A stretch of 64,000 nucleotides of DNA from Funiculus sociatus GB2-C1 (GTDB lineage: Bacteria > Cyanobacteriota > Cyanobacteriia > Cyanobacteriales > FACHB-T130), in the NCBI RefSeq assembly GCF_039962115.1, contig NZ_JAMPKJ010000025.1, forward strand, positions 1 through 64,000, written 5' to 3'. Below, in pieces: positions 26,361-34,738 of the stretch; the stretch's first letter is position 1, and each line of letters opens with the position of its first letter. A program made the translations under genes and the position numbers. Under the pieces are notes generated by a model. It was not told the DNA's origin and did not search any database. It saw only the letters and a list, made by a program, of their open reading frames with translations.

Positions 26361-27083
26361 ATGAAAAACTTAATACAAAAAATATTAAATTTTCCAAATA
26401 ACTTCAATAGTTTTGAAGGACGGAGCAAGCAAGATGTTCTCTTATTTGACTCCTCATTTGCTGCCCAAGACATTGCCTTTATAATTGACGGGGAGTGGGA
26501 TGGTTGTAATGGGGTTTTGGTAACTAAAAATGATGAAGTAGCGGTTAATACGGCTGCTGAATTGTTAGGGGCGCGATGGTGTTACAATGGTGCCAAAATC
26601 GCCCATACAAGCAGATTGAGTGCTGATGACTTAAGGCGACGTTATGCAGCAGGAGAAAGGCATTTTATCAATGCTAACTTGAGGTGCGCTAGGCTTGGTG
26701 AGTGTTTACTTAGTGAAGTTAACCTGAACTGGGCAAAACTGAGTTTAGCAAACCTGAGTGGAGCCAATTTAAGTAAAGCCAACTTAAGTGATGCAGATTT
26801 GATTGAAGCCAACTTGACCGAAGCCAACCTGCGTACAGCTAACTTGGCTAGAACAAACCTGGCTAAAGCTAACCTGCGGCTGGCAGATTTAAGAGGGGCA
26901 AATTTGAGTAAAGCTTTCTTGAGTGAGGCTAATCTCAGCGAAGCCGATTTAAGGGGAGCAAATTTAGAATTGGCAGACTTAAGAGGCGCTGATTTAACTG
27001 GAACTAACCTGAGTGGTGCTAACTTAAGTGGTGCCAAGTTAATTGAAGCTGATTTGGCAACAGCAACCCTATCTGATGACTGA
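26361..27083 (+). CDS. Pentapeptide-repeat protein with extra N-terminal domain
   Basis: About 240 residues. The C-terminal half (from about residue 105) is a run of A(N/D)Lxx pentapeptides that form a right-handed quadrilateral beta-helix, for example GANLSKANLSDADLIEANL. The N-terminal 100 residues are different: a region with FIIDGEWDGCNGVLVTKNDE and AAELLGARWCYNGAKI that I do not recognise. Pentapeptide proteins are abundant in cyanobacteria and most have no known role. I chose ATG 26361 (MKNLIQKIL); the frame is open from a TTG at 26307. Confidence 0.85.
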   Translation: MKNLIQKILNFPNNFNSFEGRSKQDVLLFDSSFAAQDIAFIIDGEWDGCNGVLVTKNDEVAVNTAAELLGARWCYNGAKIAHTSRLSADDLRRRYAAGERHFINANLRCARLGECLLSEVNLNWAKLSLANLSGANLSKANLSDADLIEANLTEANLRTANLARTNLAKANLRLADLRGANLSKAFLSEANLSEADLRGANLELADLRGADLTGTNLSGANLSGAKLIEADLATATLSDD

Positions 27084-27357
27084 ATTTGAGTATTATGGAT
27101 ACGTTATTAAGCATTGCTATTAGTTTGAGTGCGCGTTCATGGCAGGAATTGCAATGCTGTCCTTTCCACCATTAAAAGAGGCAGGAGGAAAAGATAATTG
27201 AGGTTAGTAAATCCAAGGAAATCTTAAAATTTTCCTGGTATAGCATCCGGCAATTTGCTCTCATGACGAGACGCTACAAACGAAAAAAAATTACAACTCC
27301 TTCAAGGACTATTATAAAATAAAATTGTGAGAAACACAATTTTATTAATTTCTAAAT

Positions 27358-28104
27358 ATGGCTAAAGGAGATTTTTGCTTTTATGCAGAACTCAATGATT
27401 TCTTGCCCCCTAAAAGAAGGCAAATAACAATTACTCATCTCTTTGAAGAACGAGCATCGATTAAGGACACAATTGAATCTCTGGGTGTACCCCATCCGGA
27501 AGTTGACTTAATTTTAGTTAATGGGAAATCTGTAGATTTTTCGTATATTTTAGCTGATAGCGATCGCATCCAAGTCTATCCGGTTTCCGCTGCCGATGAA
27601 AACGCAGCAATAATCTCTCTCGTGCGACCTCAACCGCTAAATGTTTTTCTCTTTGTTTTAGATATACATTTAGGTAAGCTGGCAACATCTTTACGAATGT
27701 TAGGCTTTGATACCCTTTACCGCAACGATTACGACGACGAAGAATTAGCCAAAATTTCATCTGCTGAAGAACGAATTCTCTTGACTCGCGATAAAGGTCT
27801 ATTAATGCGTAGTCTAGTAACATATGGATATTATGTCAGAGACACTAACCCAGAGCGACAAATTGTGGAAGTCCTGCGGCGCTTTAACTTATTTGAACGA
27901 GTTTCGCCATTGCAAAGGTGTCTGCGTTGCAATGGATTATTAAAACCCGTAGCTAAGGAAACCATCATTGATCAATTACCACACAATACCGCCTTGCAAA
28001 TTAATGAATTTCATCGCTGTACTGAATGCAGTCAAATTTATTGGAAAGGGGCGCATTATGAACGAATGCAGCAATTTATAGAAGGAGTGCTTTCTTCAGG
28101 ATGA
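27358..28104 (+). CDS. Mut7-C RNase-domain protein with N-terminal ubiquitin-like fold
   Basis: A 248-residue two-domain protein. Residues 1-80 form a ubiquitin/ThiS-like beta-grasp (FYAELNDFLPP, VDLILVNGKSVDFSYIL, DRIQVYPV). Residues 95-245 match the Mut7-C nuclease domain, a PIN-like fold named after the C-terminus of nematode Mut-7. It has FVLDIHLGKLATSLRMLGFDTLYRNDYDDEELA, ILLTRDKGLL and a closing zinc ribbon (CLRCNG and CTECSQIYWKG). The acidic residues of the nuclease are kept. Physiological RNA targets of the bacterial proteins are not known. It stands alone between the pentapeptide gene and the aminotransferase. Confidence 0.9.
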   Translation: MAKGDFCFYAELNDFLPPKRRQITITHLFEERASIKDTIESLGVPHPEVDLILVNGKSVDFSYILADSDRIQVYPVSAADENAAIISLVRPQPLNVFLFVLDIHLGKLATSLRMLGFDTLYRNDYDDEELAKISSAEERILLTRDKGLLMRSLVTYGYYVRDTNPERQIVEVLRRFNLFERVSPLQRCLRCNGLLKPVAKETIIDQLPHNTALQINEFHRCTECSQIYWKGAHYERMQQFIEGVLSSG

Positions 28105-28238
28105 AGGACTGAGGATTGGGGACTAGGGACTGGGGAAGAGAAGAATATAACCCTGAATTCTCCCCCTACCCCAATCCCTAATTACCTATTCTCAGCCTTT
28201 TTTTTGTCCCCAACCCCTAGCCACCAATCCATTCCTTA

Positions 28239-29408
28239 ATGTCAACCTTAAATGCTCGTATGCAGGCGGTACAATCGCCAATAATTCCCGTCGTCGGAGA
28301 ACTAATCCGCAACCATCCGGGGACGATTTCCTTGGGTCAAGGCGTGGTATATTACAATCCGCCAAAAGAGGCAATTGCACAGATTTCGCAATTTCTAGCC
28401 GAACCAGAAAATCATAAGTACAAAGCACTAGAAGGTATTGCACCTTTGTTAGATGTAATTGCGGAAAAACTGAAAGCCGATAATAATATCGAAATTAATA
28501 AAAAAAATTGCATCGTCGTCTCTGCTGGAAGTAACATGGCATTTATGAATGCGATTCTTGCTATCACTTCTCCAGGGGACGAAATTATTATCCAAACGCC
28601 TTATTATTTCAATCATGAAATGGCAATTACCATGTCGAGTTGCCGTCCGGTACTCGTTGCTACAGACGAAAATTATCAGCTGCGTCCAGATGCGATCGCA
28701 TCTGCAATCACAAATAAAACTCGTGCTGTCGTCACGATTTCACCTAATAATCCCACAGGCGCAGTCTACTCGCCAGAAGCCTTGCGCCAAGTTAATCAAA
28801 TATGTCGCGATCGCGCAATTTATCATATTAGCGATGAAGCCTATGAATATTTTACCTACAATAACGTAAAACACTTTTCTCCAGGCTCAATTTATGCTAA
28901 TACCGATTACACAATTTCACTTTATACCCTCTCAAAAGCCTACGGTTTTGCTTCTTGGCGTATCGGATATATGGTAATTCCAGAACATCTGCTGGTGTCG
29001 GTAAAGAAAGTCCAAGATACAATTCTAATCTGTCCGCCAGTCATCTCGCAGTATGCAGCATTAGGAGCATTGCAAACAGGAGTTGCTTACTGTCAGGAAA
29101 AAATTAGCGCGATCGCATCCGTGCGTCAACTCCTACTAGAAAAACTTAGTGGCATACAAGATATTTGTACAGTTCCCCCCGCAGACGGAGCATTCTATTT
29201 TCTGTTGAAAATTCATGCTAATCTGCACGCAATGGAGCTGGTAGAAAGACTAATTCGCGAACATGGTGTAGCTGTCATTCCCGGTACAACCTTTGGTATG
29301 GACGACGGTTGTTACTTGCGCGTCGCCTACGGTGCATTGCAACAAGAGACCGCAGCAGAAGGTATTGAGCGATTAGTGCGCGGTTTGAAGACAATTTTAG
29401 CGGCTTGA
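28239..29408 (+). CDS. PLP-dependent class I/II aminotransferase
   Basis: A 389-residue fold-type I aminotransferase. It shows TISLGQGVVYYNPP near the N-terminus, SPNNPTGAVYS, SDEAYEYFTY and the pyridoxal-phosphate lysine in TLSKAYGFASWRIGY (near residue 233), plus the C-terminal arginine region GCYLRVAYGAL. Aspartate, aromatic or branched-chain amino acid transamination are all possible; the substrate cannot be fixed. It is followed by a bidirectional hairpin and a convergent OYE gene. Just upstream (28105-28238) is a spacer rich in GGGGACT and CCCCAAT-type low-complexity sequence. Confidence 0.92.
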   Translation: MSTLNARMQAVQSPIIPVVGELIRNHPGTISLGQGVVYYNPPKEAIAQISQFLAEPENHKYKALEGIAPLLDVIAEKLKADNNIEINKKNCIVVSAGSNMAFMNAILAITSPGDEIIIQTPYYFNHEMAITMSSCRPVLVATDENYQLRPDAIASAITNKTRAVVTISPNNPTGAVYSPEALRQVNQICRDRAIYHISDEAYEYFTYNNVKHFSPGSIYANTDYTISLYTLSKAYGFASWRIGYMVIPEHLLVSVKKVQDTILICPPVISQYAALGALQTGVAYCQEKISAIASVRQLLLEKLSGIQDICTVPPADGAFYFLLKIHANLHAMELVERLIREHGVAVIPGTTFGMDDGCYLRVAYGALQQETAAEGIERLVRGLKTILAA

Positions 29409-29418
29409 TGTAACCTTC

Positions 29419-29447
29419 CTCGTTCCCAGTCAGTGGCTGGGAACGAG
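29419..29447. terminator. Bidirectional palindromic terminator
   Basis: Perfect 11-base arms CTCGTTCCCAG (29419-29429) and CTGGGAACGAG (29437-29447) lie between the stops of two convergent genes (29408 and 29452). This is the best-preserved copy of the palindrome family seen at several gene ends. Confidence 0.75.
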
Positions 29448-29451
29448 AGAT

Positions 29452-30558
29452 TTACACAGTTTGTAATTCCAGACTGGGATAGTCAATATATCCCTTCTCA
29501 TCTCCACCATAAAACGTGTCGCGATCCGGCTTATTGAGTGGAGCATTAGCTGCAAAACGCTCTGGCAAATCAGGATTTGCAATATACAGCCTACCGTATG
29601 CCACCAAATCCGCATCACCAGAAGCCAAGACAGCATTCCCCAACTCGCGGTCATATCCTCCCGCCGCAATCAGCATTCCCTTGAAGATGGGGCGGAAGTA
29701 TCCCACAGACAAGCCGCCTGTATTGACTTCTAGCGTAGTATTGCCATCAAGTCTCGGCTCCACAATGTGCAAGTAAGCCAAACCAAAACGGTTCAGTGCA
29801 GAAGCTACATAGCTGAACAAAGCTGCTGGATTTGAGTCAGACATACTGTTAAAAGTGCCACTGGGAGAAAGGCGAATTCCTACCCGTTCTCCACCCCAAA
29901 CACTTACCACCGCTTCAGTTACTTCCATCAAAAGTCGGGTGCGGTTCTCAATTGAACCCCCATACTCATCGGTGCGTTTATTCGTGCCATCCTGAAGAAA
30001 CTGGTCAAGTAAATAACCGTTAGCGCTGTGAATTTCCACACCATCAAATCCCGCCGCCAAAGCATTTTCAGCACCTTGGCGGTATTGTTCAACAATCCCT
30101 GGAATCTCTTGAGTTAAGAGGGCGCGAGGAGTTACAAAGGGTTTTGGCCCCTCATTAGTCATCGCTTCTCCGACGGGAGCGATCGCGCTTGGTGCTACTG
30201 GCAATTCTCCTCCCGGTTGCAGTGACGGGTGAGAAATGCGCCCAACGTGCCACAGTTGTAGAAAAATCCGCCCGCCACGCGCATGAACTGCATCCGTTAT
30301 CAATCGCCACCCAGCCACTTGTTCTTGCGAATGAATCCCTGGAGTATTGGCATATCCCTGTCCTTGCGGCGATACTTGAGTTGCCTCAGCAATAATTAAC
30401 CCCGCTGATGCCCGTTGTTCATAATAAGTAACATTCATTGCTCTGGGAACATTTCCTTCACCAGCACGCATCCGAGTTAACGGAGCCATCACAATTCTAT
30501 TAGGAAGTTCTAAGGAACCCAACTTAACAGGTGAGAAAAGATTGACATTAGCACTCAT
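29452..30558 (-). CDS. Old Yellow Enzyme family alkene reductase
   Basis: A 368-residue FMN-dependent TIM-barrel ene-reductase of the NemA/OYE class. Motifs: NRIVMAPLTRMRA at the N-terminus, the FMN-contacting LQLWHVGRISHPS, the HSANGYLLDQFLQDGTNKRTDEYGGSIENR signature region (substrate-binding H and N residues), and YGRLYIANPDLPER near the end. Members reduce the C=C bond of electrophilic enones and are tied to oxidative or electrophile stress. I chose ATG 30558, which has GGAG nine bases upstream; an in-frame ATG at 30573 is also open. It lies about 100 bases downstream of trxA on the same strand, so it is probably in the same redox operon. Confidence 0.95.
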   Translation of the reverse strand: MSANVNLFSPVKLGSLELPNRIVMAPLTRMRAGEGNVPRAMNVTYYEQRASAGLIIAEATQVSPQGQGYANTPGIHSQEQVAGWRLITDAVHARGGRIFLQLWHVGRISHPSLQPGGELPVAPSAIAPVGEAMTNEGPKPFVTPRALLTQEIPGIVEQYRQGAENALAAGFDGVEIHSANGYLLDQFLQDGTNKRTDEYGGSIENRTRLLMEVTEAVVSVWGGERVGIRLSPSGTFNSMSDSNPAALFSYVASALNRFGLAYLHIVEPRLDGNTTLEVNTGGLSVGYFRPIFKGMLIAAGGYDRELGNAVLASGDADLVAYGRLYIANPDLPERFAANAPLNKPDRDTFYGGDEKGYIDYPSLELQTV

Positions 30559-30659
30559 AGATAGAATCTCCATTGCAACGACATTAAAGTATCAGGAACT
30601 TCAGCCAGCTAGTACAATACTTTCGCTGGCTGAAATCACCGATATAAAAACTGACTAAT

Positions 30660-31025
30660 TTAAGCAGCTTGCTCTATTGTTGAGTTATTCTGTGGAAGTA
30701 AATCGTTGACTTTGGCAGCAAACACCCCCAGAGGCGCTACCCCAACTACTTGATCCACAACTTGACCATCTTTGAAAAACAAAACAGTTGGAACAGCTTG
30801 AATTTTGTATTGATTAGCCAATTGCCCGTACTCATCAATATTCAACTTGCCAACCTTAGCAACTCCTTCAAAATTGGCAGCTAATTCTTCAATCAAAGGA
30901 TTGAGCATTCGACAAGGCCCACACCAAGCAGCCCAGAAATCTACAACAACCGGAACTGAACTAGCAAGGACTTCGTTTTCAAAGTTATCTTCTGTCAAGA
31001 TGACATACTTAGAGTTGTCTGACAT
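30660..31025 (-). CDS. trxA: Thioredoxin
   Basis: A 121-residue thioredoxin with the redox-active WCGPC at residues 34-38 (FWAAWCGPCRMLNPLIEEL), the cis-proline segment AVPTVLFF and the closing GVAPLGVF region. It reduces protein disulfides in the cytoplasm. The ribosome site is strong (AAGGAGG). It is divergent from an ArsR-type repressor, with two palindromes in the 145-base gap, and is followed by the OYE gene. The layout is that of Anabaena trxA2 and its repressor RexT, so this is more likely a stress-regulated isoform than the housekeeping thioredoxin m. That subtype is inference. Confidence 0.96.
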   Translation of the reverse strand: MSDNSKYVILTEDNFENEVLASSVPVVVDFWAAWCGPCRMLNPLIEELAANFEGVAKVGKLNIDEYGQLANQYKIQAVPTVLFFKDGQVVDQVVGVAPLGVFAAKVNDLLPQNNSTIEQAA

Positions 31026-31080
31026 AATTTTCAGCCTCCTTCAGGCTGGAGCGCAACGTGAGGCGAATCAACTGGTTTAG

Positions 31081-31102
31081 TAGTTAAACAACCATTTAAC
31101 TA
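31081..31102. promoter_or_regulatory. Palindromic operator candidate 1 (trxA side)
   Basis: Perfect 8-base inverted repeat TAGTTAAA and TTTAACTA with a CAACCA spacer, 55 bases before the trxA start. It shares TAGTTA/TAACTA half-sites with the second palindrome, so both are probably bound by the divergent ArsR-type repressor. Confidence 0.7.
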
Positions 31103-31133
31103 AATACTAGAACAATCTTCTATAGTAGTCAAG

Positions 31134-31147
31134 TAGTTATTTAACTA
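31134..31147. promoter_or_regulatory. Palindromic operator candidate 2 (repressor side)
   Basis: Perfect 14-base palindrome TAGTTATTTAACTA, 23 bases before the repressor start codon, repeating the TAGTTA/TAACTA half-sites of the first site. A position this close to the start suggests autoregulation. Confidence 0.7.
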
Positions 31148-31170
31148 TTTTTAGACATAAAATAGAAATT

Positions 31171-31497
31171 ATGAATAACAACGATAGCGTTCAATCCCCC
31201 TCGGTGTATCGAGTTGCACAAGGGGACATAGAACGTCGGGCGAAAATATTTGCGGCTCTCGCTGACCCAACGCGCTTGCGGATTGTGGAGATGTTAGCTC
31301 TTTGCGACGAGTGTGGGGAAAAGAGCGGTTCCGAGATAGCCAATAAGTTAGGGATTAGTCTGGCTCTATTTTGTCATCACTCTAAGACACTGCTGGAAGC
31401 TGGGTTAATCCAAACCCGAAAAGAAGGGCAAACCAAGTATAACTCGCTGAATCGGGAGTTACTGCAAGATTGCTTCGCCAGTTTGATGCCCAAATAG
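31171..31497 (+). CDS. ArsR/SmtB-family repressor, RexT-like
   Basis: A 108-residue winged-helix regulator: FAALADPTRLRIVEML is the family hallmark, followed by GSEIANKLGISLALFCHHSKTLLEAGLI (recognition helix) and KEGQTKYNSLN (wing). It has cysteines at residues 45 and 48 (ALCDECGEK) and one in the recognition helix (LFCHHS). These could sense oxidant or metal; the typical ArsR metal-site ELCVC is not present. Position opposite trxA and cysteine content recall RexT of Anabaena, an H2O2-responsive repressor of trxA2. I therefore infer redox-responsive repression of trxA and the OYE gene through the two palindromes. A palindromic terminator follows the gene. Confidence 0.9.
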   Translation: MNNNDSVQSPSVYRVAQGDIERRAKIFAALADPTRLRIVEMLALCDECGEKSGSEIANKLGISLALFCHHSKTLLEAGLIQTRKEGQTKYNSLNRELLQDCFASLMPK

Positions 31498-31511
31498 CAG
31501 CTCTCTATCAT

Positions 31512-31544
31512 CTCTGGTTTCCAGGCTCTGACTGGGAACCAGAG
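31512..31544. terminator. Bidirectional palindromic terminator
   Basis: Arms CTCTGGTTTCCAG (31512-31524) and CTGGGAACCAGAG (31532-31544), one mismatch, 7-base loop. It lies between the convergent repressor (stop 31497) and amidotransferase (stop 31554) genes. Confidence 0.7.
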
Positions 31545-31553
31545 TAAAAGTAG

Positions 31554-32258
31554 TCACACTTTTGATTTTGTTGTTTGCAGCCAGAAGGGAAGAAAACCCT
31601 TTAGCCAATTTTCACATTCGCTGCCATAAAGTAATTGCTTTTGTATCTGTTCTTCGCGAGACTGTGCGCCTGGAAGTGTCAGCATATGAGCGCCAAGGGT
31701 AGTCCATTTTCTGAGCATTTTTTTGGTCATTTCAGGATGGAACTGTACGCCGTAAGCATTATCTCCATAACGAAAAGCTTGTGTTTCAAAAATCTCACCT
31801 TTAGCTAACTTAACTGCTCCTGTTGGCAGTCCAAATCCCTCAAGGTGCCAGTGATAAACATATCTAAGGGAGTCAAAAGGTTCTTGTGCTGCGTCTGCTG
31901 GCTCGACTGAAAAATAGCCGATTTCAGTCATGCCCTCTGGATGAGGTGCAATGGATGCACCAAGTACACGCGCCAATAACTGAGCGCCCAAACAAATTCC
32001 GAAAAAAGGCTTACCAGAAGAGAGAACAGTCGGTATCCAATCCAGTTCTGTACGGATAAATGGTAGGGTTTCGCTATCGTTTGCGCTCATAGGCCCACCA
32101 AATATGACAACAGCTTCGTGGCTGTCCATCGTGTGTGGTAGTTCCTCTCCGATGCTGGGACAACGGATATCAAGTTCATAACCGTTGCTGCGGAGAATTT
32201 GCCCAACAAGTCCGGAATCTGATGTTTTTTGATGTATAACTAAAAGAATTTTTTTCAC
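31554..32258 (-). CDS. Class I glutamine amidotransferase-like protein
   Basis: A 234-residue GATase1-fold protein related to the glutaminase half of GMP synthetase. It keeps the catalytic triad: the cysteine in GICLGAQLLA (C89), and H174 and E176 in VQFHPE. The oxyanion motif is FGGPMSAND. There is no synthetase domain, so it is a stand-alone hydrolase that removes glutamine amide, gamma-glutamyl or similar groups; the substrate is unknown. The C-terminal extension (residues 200-234) is not typical of the domain. It is a single leftward gene. Confidence 0.9.
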   Translation of the reverse strand: MKKILLVIHQKTSDSGLVGQILRSNGYELDIRCPSIGEELPHTMDSHEAVVIFGGPMSANDSETLPFIRTELDWIPTVLSSGKPFFGICLGAQLLARVLGASIAPHPEGMTEIGYFSVEPADAAQEPFDSLRYVYHWHLEGFGLPTGAVKLAKGEIFETQAFRYGDNAYGVQFHPEMTKKMLRKWTTLGAHMLTLPGAQSREEQIQKQLLYGSECENWLKGFLPFWLQTTKSKV

Positions 32259-32755
32259 TATTGCATCTGTGTAAAGTTAGATAAGAATTTTCCTTGGGGG
32301 AGGCAATATAAACTGTTTGTTCTGGTACTGCATTAATACGGTTGAAATACTGGTAATATCTTCCTTATACTGCCTGTGGCATTGATAATGAAATTTTAGG
32401 CGATGAGTGTGGTGGCTTGCGGTTTCTTTTAGACACCAATAGCATATTTTCCTCAAACGCCACCCACGTTGCTCAATGATAAAAATACAAAGCAGTACGG
32501 TACTGGCTTCCCAATCTACGTTCTGTAAGTCGCTTCGAGTAGTCCAGTAGAAGGCTGGGCTTGTGTTACGGTCTCCAAAGCGCACACTACGTCTGGTAAT
32601 GCAATTGTACTAAAGGGTAAAATAAATATAGGCTCAACTTGTTGAAACCTAGACTGTGTGAGACTTTGAAATATTTTTAAATAAAATATCCAAAAACAGT
32701 TACAGGTCAGATACTTGCGGGTACTCTAGATATATAACCTTGGGTAGATGAAGTT
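32259..32755. other. Intergenic region before the GH2 gene
   Basis: About 500 bases. An open frame of 102 codons on the minus strand (32277-32585) has no recognisable motif or good ribosome site and I do not call it. The last 100 bases are AT-rich and probably hold the GH2 promoter. Confidence 0.4.
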
Positions 32756-34738
32756 ATGCAATTTTTAGGCAAGTGGCTGGAAAACTGTTATATCCCCTGC
32801 AATCCTGCTGACTCCGCTGATTGTTACGATCGGCAACCAGCGTATCCGCGTCCGCAATTGGAGCGATCGCACTGGGTTTGTCTGAATGGCTCCTGGAAGT
32901 TTACATTTGATGACGATGGCAAAAAAATTCGTCCTTCAGATATTTCTGAGTGGACACATACCATTCAAGTCCCCTTTGCTCCCGAATCCGCCCAAAGTGG
33001 GATAGGCGATACGGGTTTTCATCCTAATTGCTGGTATGAGCGGGAATTTGACGTACCGGAAGGTGAGGGGCGGGTACTCCTCCATTTCGGAGCTGTAGAT
33101 TATTGTGCGAAAGTCTGGGTCAATGGTCAGTTTATGACTGAACATGAGGGCGGTCATACCCCATTCACTATAGATATTACATCTGTATTGAATAAAGATG
33201 AACCCCAGCGGGTAACACTTTGGGCGCAAGACGATCCGCAAGACTTAGCTAAACCTCGCGGTAAGCAAGATTGGCAGTTGGAACCCCACAGTATCTGGTA
33301 TCCGCGCACCAGTGGAATTTGGCAGACTGTTTGGGTTGAGCGCGTTCCCTCTACTTATATTCAGCGTATCCGCTGGACTCCGCACTTTGAGCGGTGGGAG
33401 ATTGGTTTTGAGGCTTTTGTTGGGGGTGAGCTGCGCGATGGCATCCAAATTAAAGTTAAACTAACCGTCGGCTGTCATCTGCTGGTAAACGATACCTACG
33501 AAGTGATTAACGGGGAGATTCACCGCCGCATTGCTTTATCTGACCCTGGTATCGACGACTACCGCAACGAGTTACTGTGGAGTCCGGAGAAACCGACTTT
33601 AATTGATGCCTCTGTGCAGTTGTGGTCTGATGACAAGCTGTTGGATGACGTAAGATCCTATACAGCGATGCGGACTGTGTCAACTCAGCGCGATCGCTTT
33701 ATGCTTAACGGTCGCCCTTACTATCTGCGGCTGGTTCTAGACCAAGGTTACTGGCCCGACACGCTGATGACTCCACCCTCAGATGAGGCGTTGCGGCGCG
33801 ATGTGGAGTTAGCCAAAGCGATGGGCTTCAACGGTGTCCGCAAGCACCAAAAGATAGAAGACCCCCGTTTCTTGTATTGGGCGGACGTACTTGGTTTGAT
33901 GGTCTGGGAAGAAATGCCCAGCCCCTATCGCTTCAGTCCCAAAGCCGTAGAACGCATTACGAAGGAGTGGACTGAGGTAATCGAACGCGATGCCAGCCAT
34001 CCGTGTATTGTAGTCTGGGTGCCGTTCAACGAATCTTGGGGAGTTCCCGACTTGACAGCAACAGACGCGCATCGCCACTGCGTGCAAGCACTCTATCACT
34101 TAACCAAAACTCTAGACCCGACTCGCCCTGTAATTGGTAACGATGGCTGGGAAAGTGCGGCGACCGATATTTTGGCTATTCATGACTACGATAATAAGCC
34201 GACTCGGTTATCCAAGCGCTATGGGCCAGAGGTGAAGTTATCGGATCTGTTCGATCGCCAGCGTCCGGGTGGGCGCGTCTTGACGCTTGACGGGTATCCT
34301 CATCAAGGACAGCCTATCATGCTGACTGAGTTTGGGGGCATTGCCTACGCACATCGGGAAAGCCCTGATTCTAACAAAATATGGGGATACGTGCGTTCTG
34401 AGAATCTCTCAGAACTGGAAGTAAGGTATACCGCGTTACTGAACGTGGTTAACAAAGTCGAATTATTTAGCGGATTTTGTTACACCCAGCTAACGGATAC
34501 TTTTCAAGAAGCTAACGGACTGTTGTATGCTGACCGGACACCGAAATTCCCCATAGAAGCGATCGCATCTGCGACTCTAGGTAGGGGCGGCGAAGACGAG
34601 GAAGACGCTATGCTCTCAGGGATGAAAGCTGGATGGTCGCAAGACAAAAATGCATTCCCTGGATCTGTTGAAACCGGATGGTCGCACTCTGAAGCTGTAC
34701 AGCAGATACCCCATTGCGGAGGGAATTATAGCTCCTAG
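32756..34738 (+). CDS. Glycoside hydrolase family 2 protein (beta-galactosidase/glucuronidase-like)
   Basis: A 660-residue retaining glycosidase. The N-terminal sugar-binding domain (LNGSWKFTFDDDG, VWVNGQFMTEHEGGHTPF) is followed by an Ig-like domain and a TIM barrel. The catalytic acid/base is in VPFNESWG (near residue 425) and the nucleophile in LTEFGG (near 524). No signal peptide is visible, so it probably acts on imported oligosaccharides. The next gene is galT, which supports a beta-galactosidase role, but the family also includes glucuronidases and mannosidases. The last 30 residues (after LGRGGEDEEDA) read through the first 89 bases of galT in another frame and look like a recent tail. 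Confidence 0.92.
   Translation: MQFLGKWLENCYIPCNPADSADCYDRQPAYPRPQLERSHWVCLNGSWKFTFDDDGKKIRPSDISEWTHTIQVPFAPESAQSGIGDTGFHPNCWYEREFDVPEGEGRVLLHFGAVDYCAKVWVNGQFMTEHEGGHTPFTIDITSVLNKDEPQRVTLWAQDDPQDLAKPRGKQDWQLEPHSIWYPRTSGIWQTVWVERVPSTYIQRIRWTPHFERWEIGFEAFVGGELRDGIQIKVKLTVGCHLLVNDTYEVINGEIHRRIALSDPGIDDYRNELLWSPEKPTLIDASVQLWSDDKLLDDVRSYTAMRTVSTQRDRFMLNGRPYYLRLVLDQGYWPDTLMTPPSDEALRRDVELAKAMGFNGVRKHQKIEDPRFLYWADVLGLMVWEEMPSPYRFSPKAVERITKEWTEVIERDASHPCIVVWVPFNESWGVPDLTATDAHRHCVQALYHLTKTLDPTRPVIGNDGWESAATDILAIHDYDNKPTRLSKRYGPEVKLSDLFDRQRPGGRVLTLDGYPHQGQPIMLTEFGGIAYAHRESPDSNKIWGYVRSENLSELEVRYTALLNVVNKVELFSGFCYTQLTDTFQEANGLLYADRTPKFPIEAIASATLGRGGEDEEDAMLSGMKAGWSQDKNAFPGSVETGWSHSEAVQQIPHCGGNYSS

Noticed and set aside
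26642-27037. 131-codon repetitive frame opposite the pentapeptide repeats
   Set aside because: Its repeats (LAPLKSA and similar) simply mirror the pentapeptide codons on the other strand.
32277-32585. 102-codon minus-strand frame in the GH2 upstream region
   Set aside because: No motif, no good ribosome site, composition unlike neighbouring genes.
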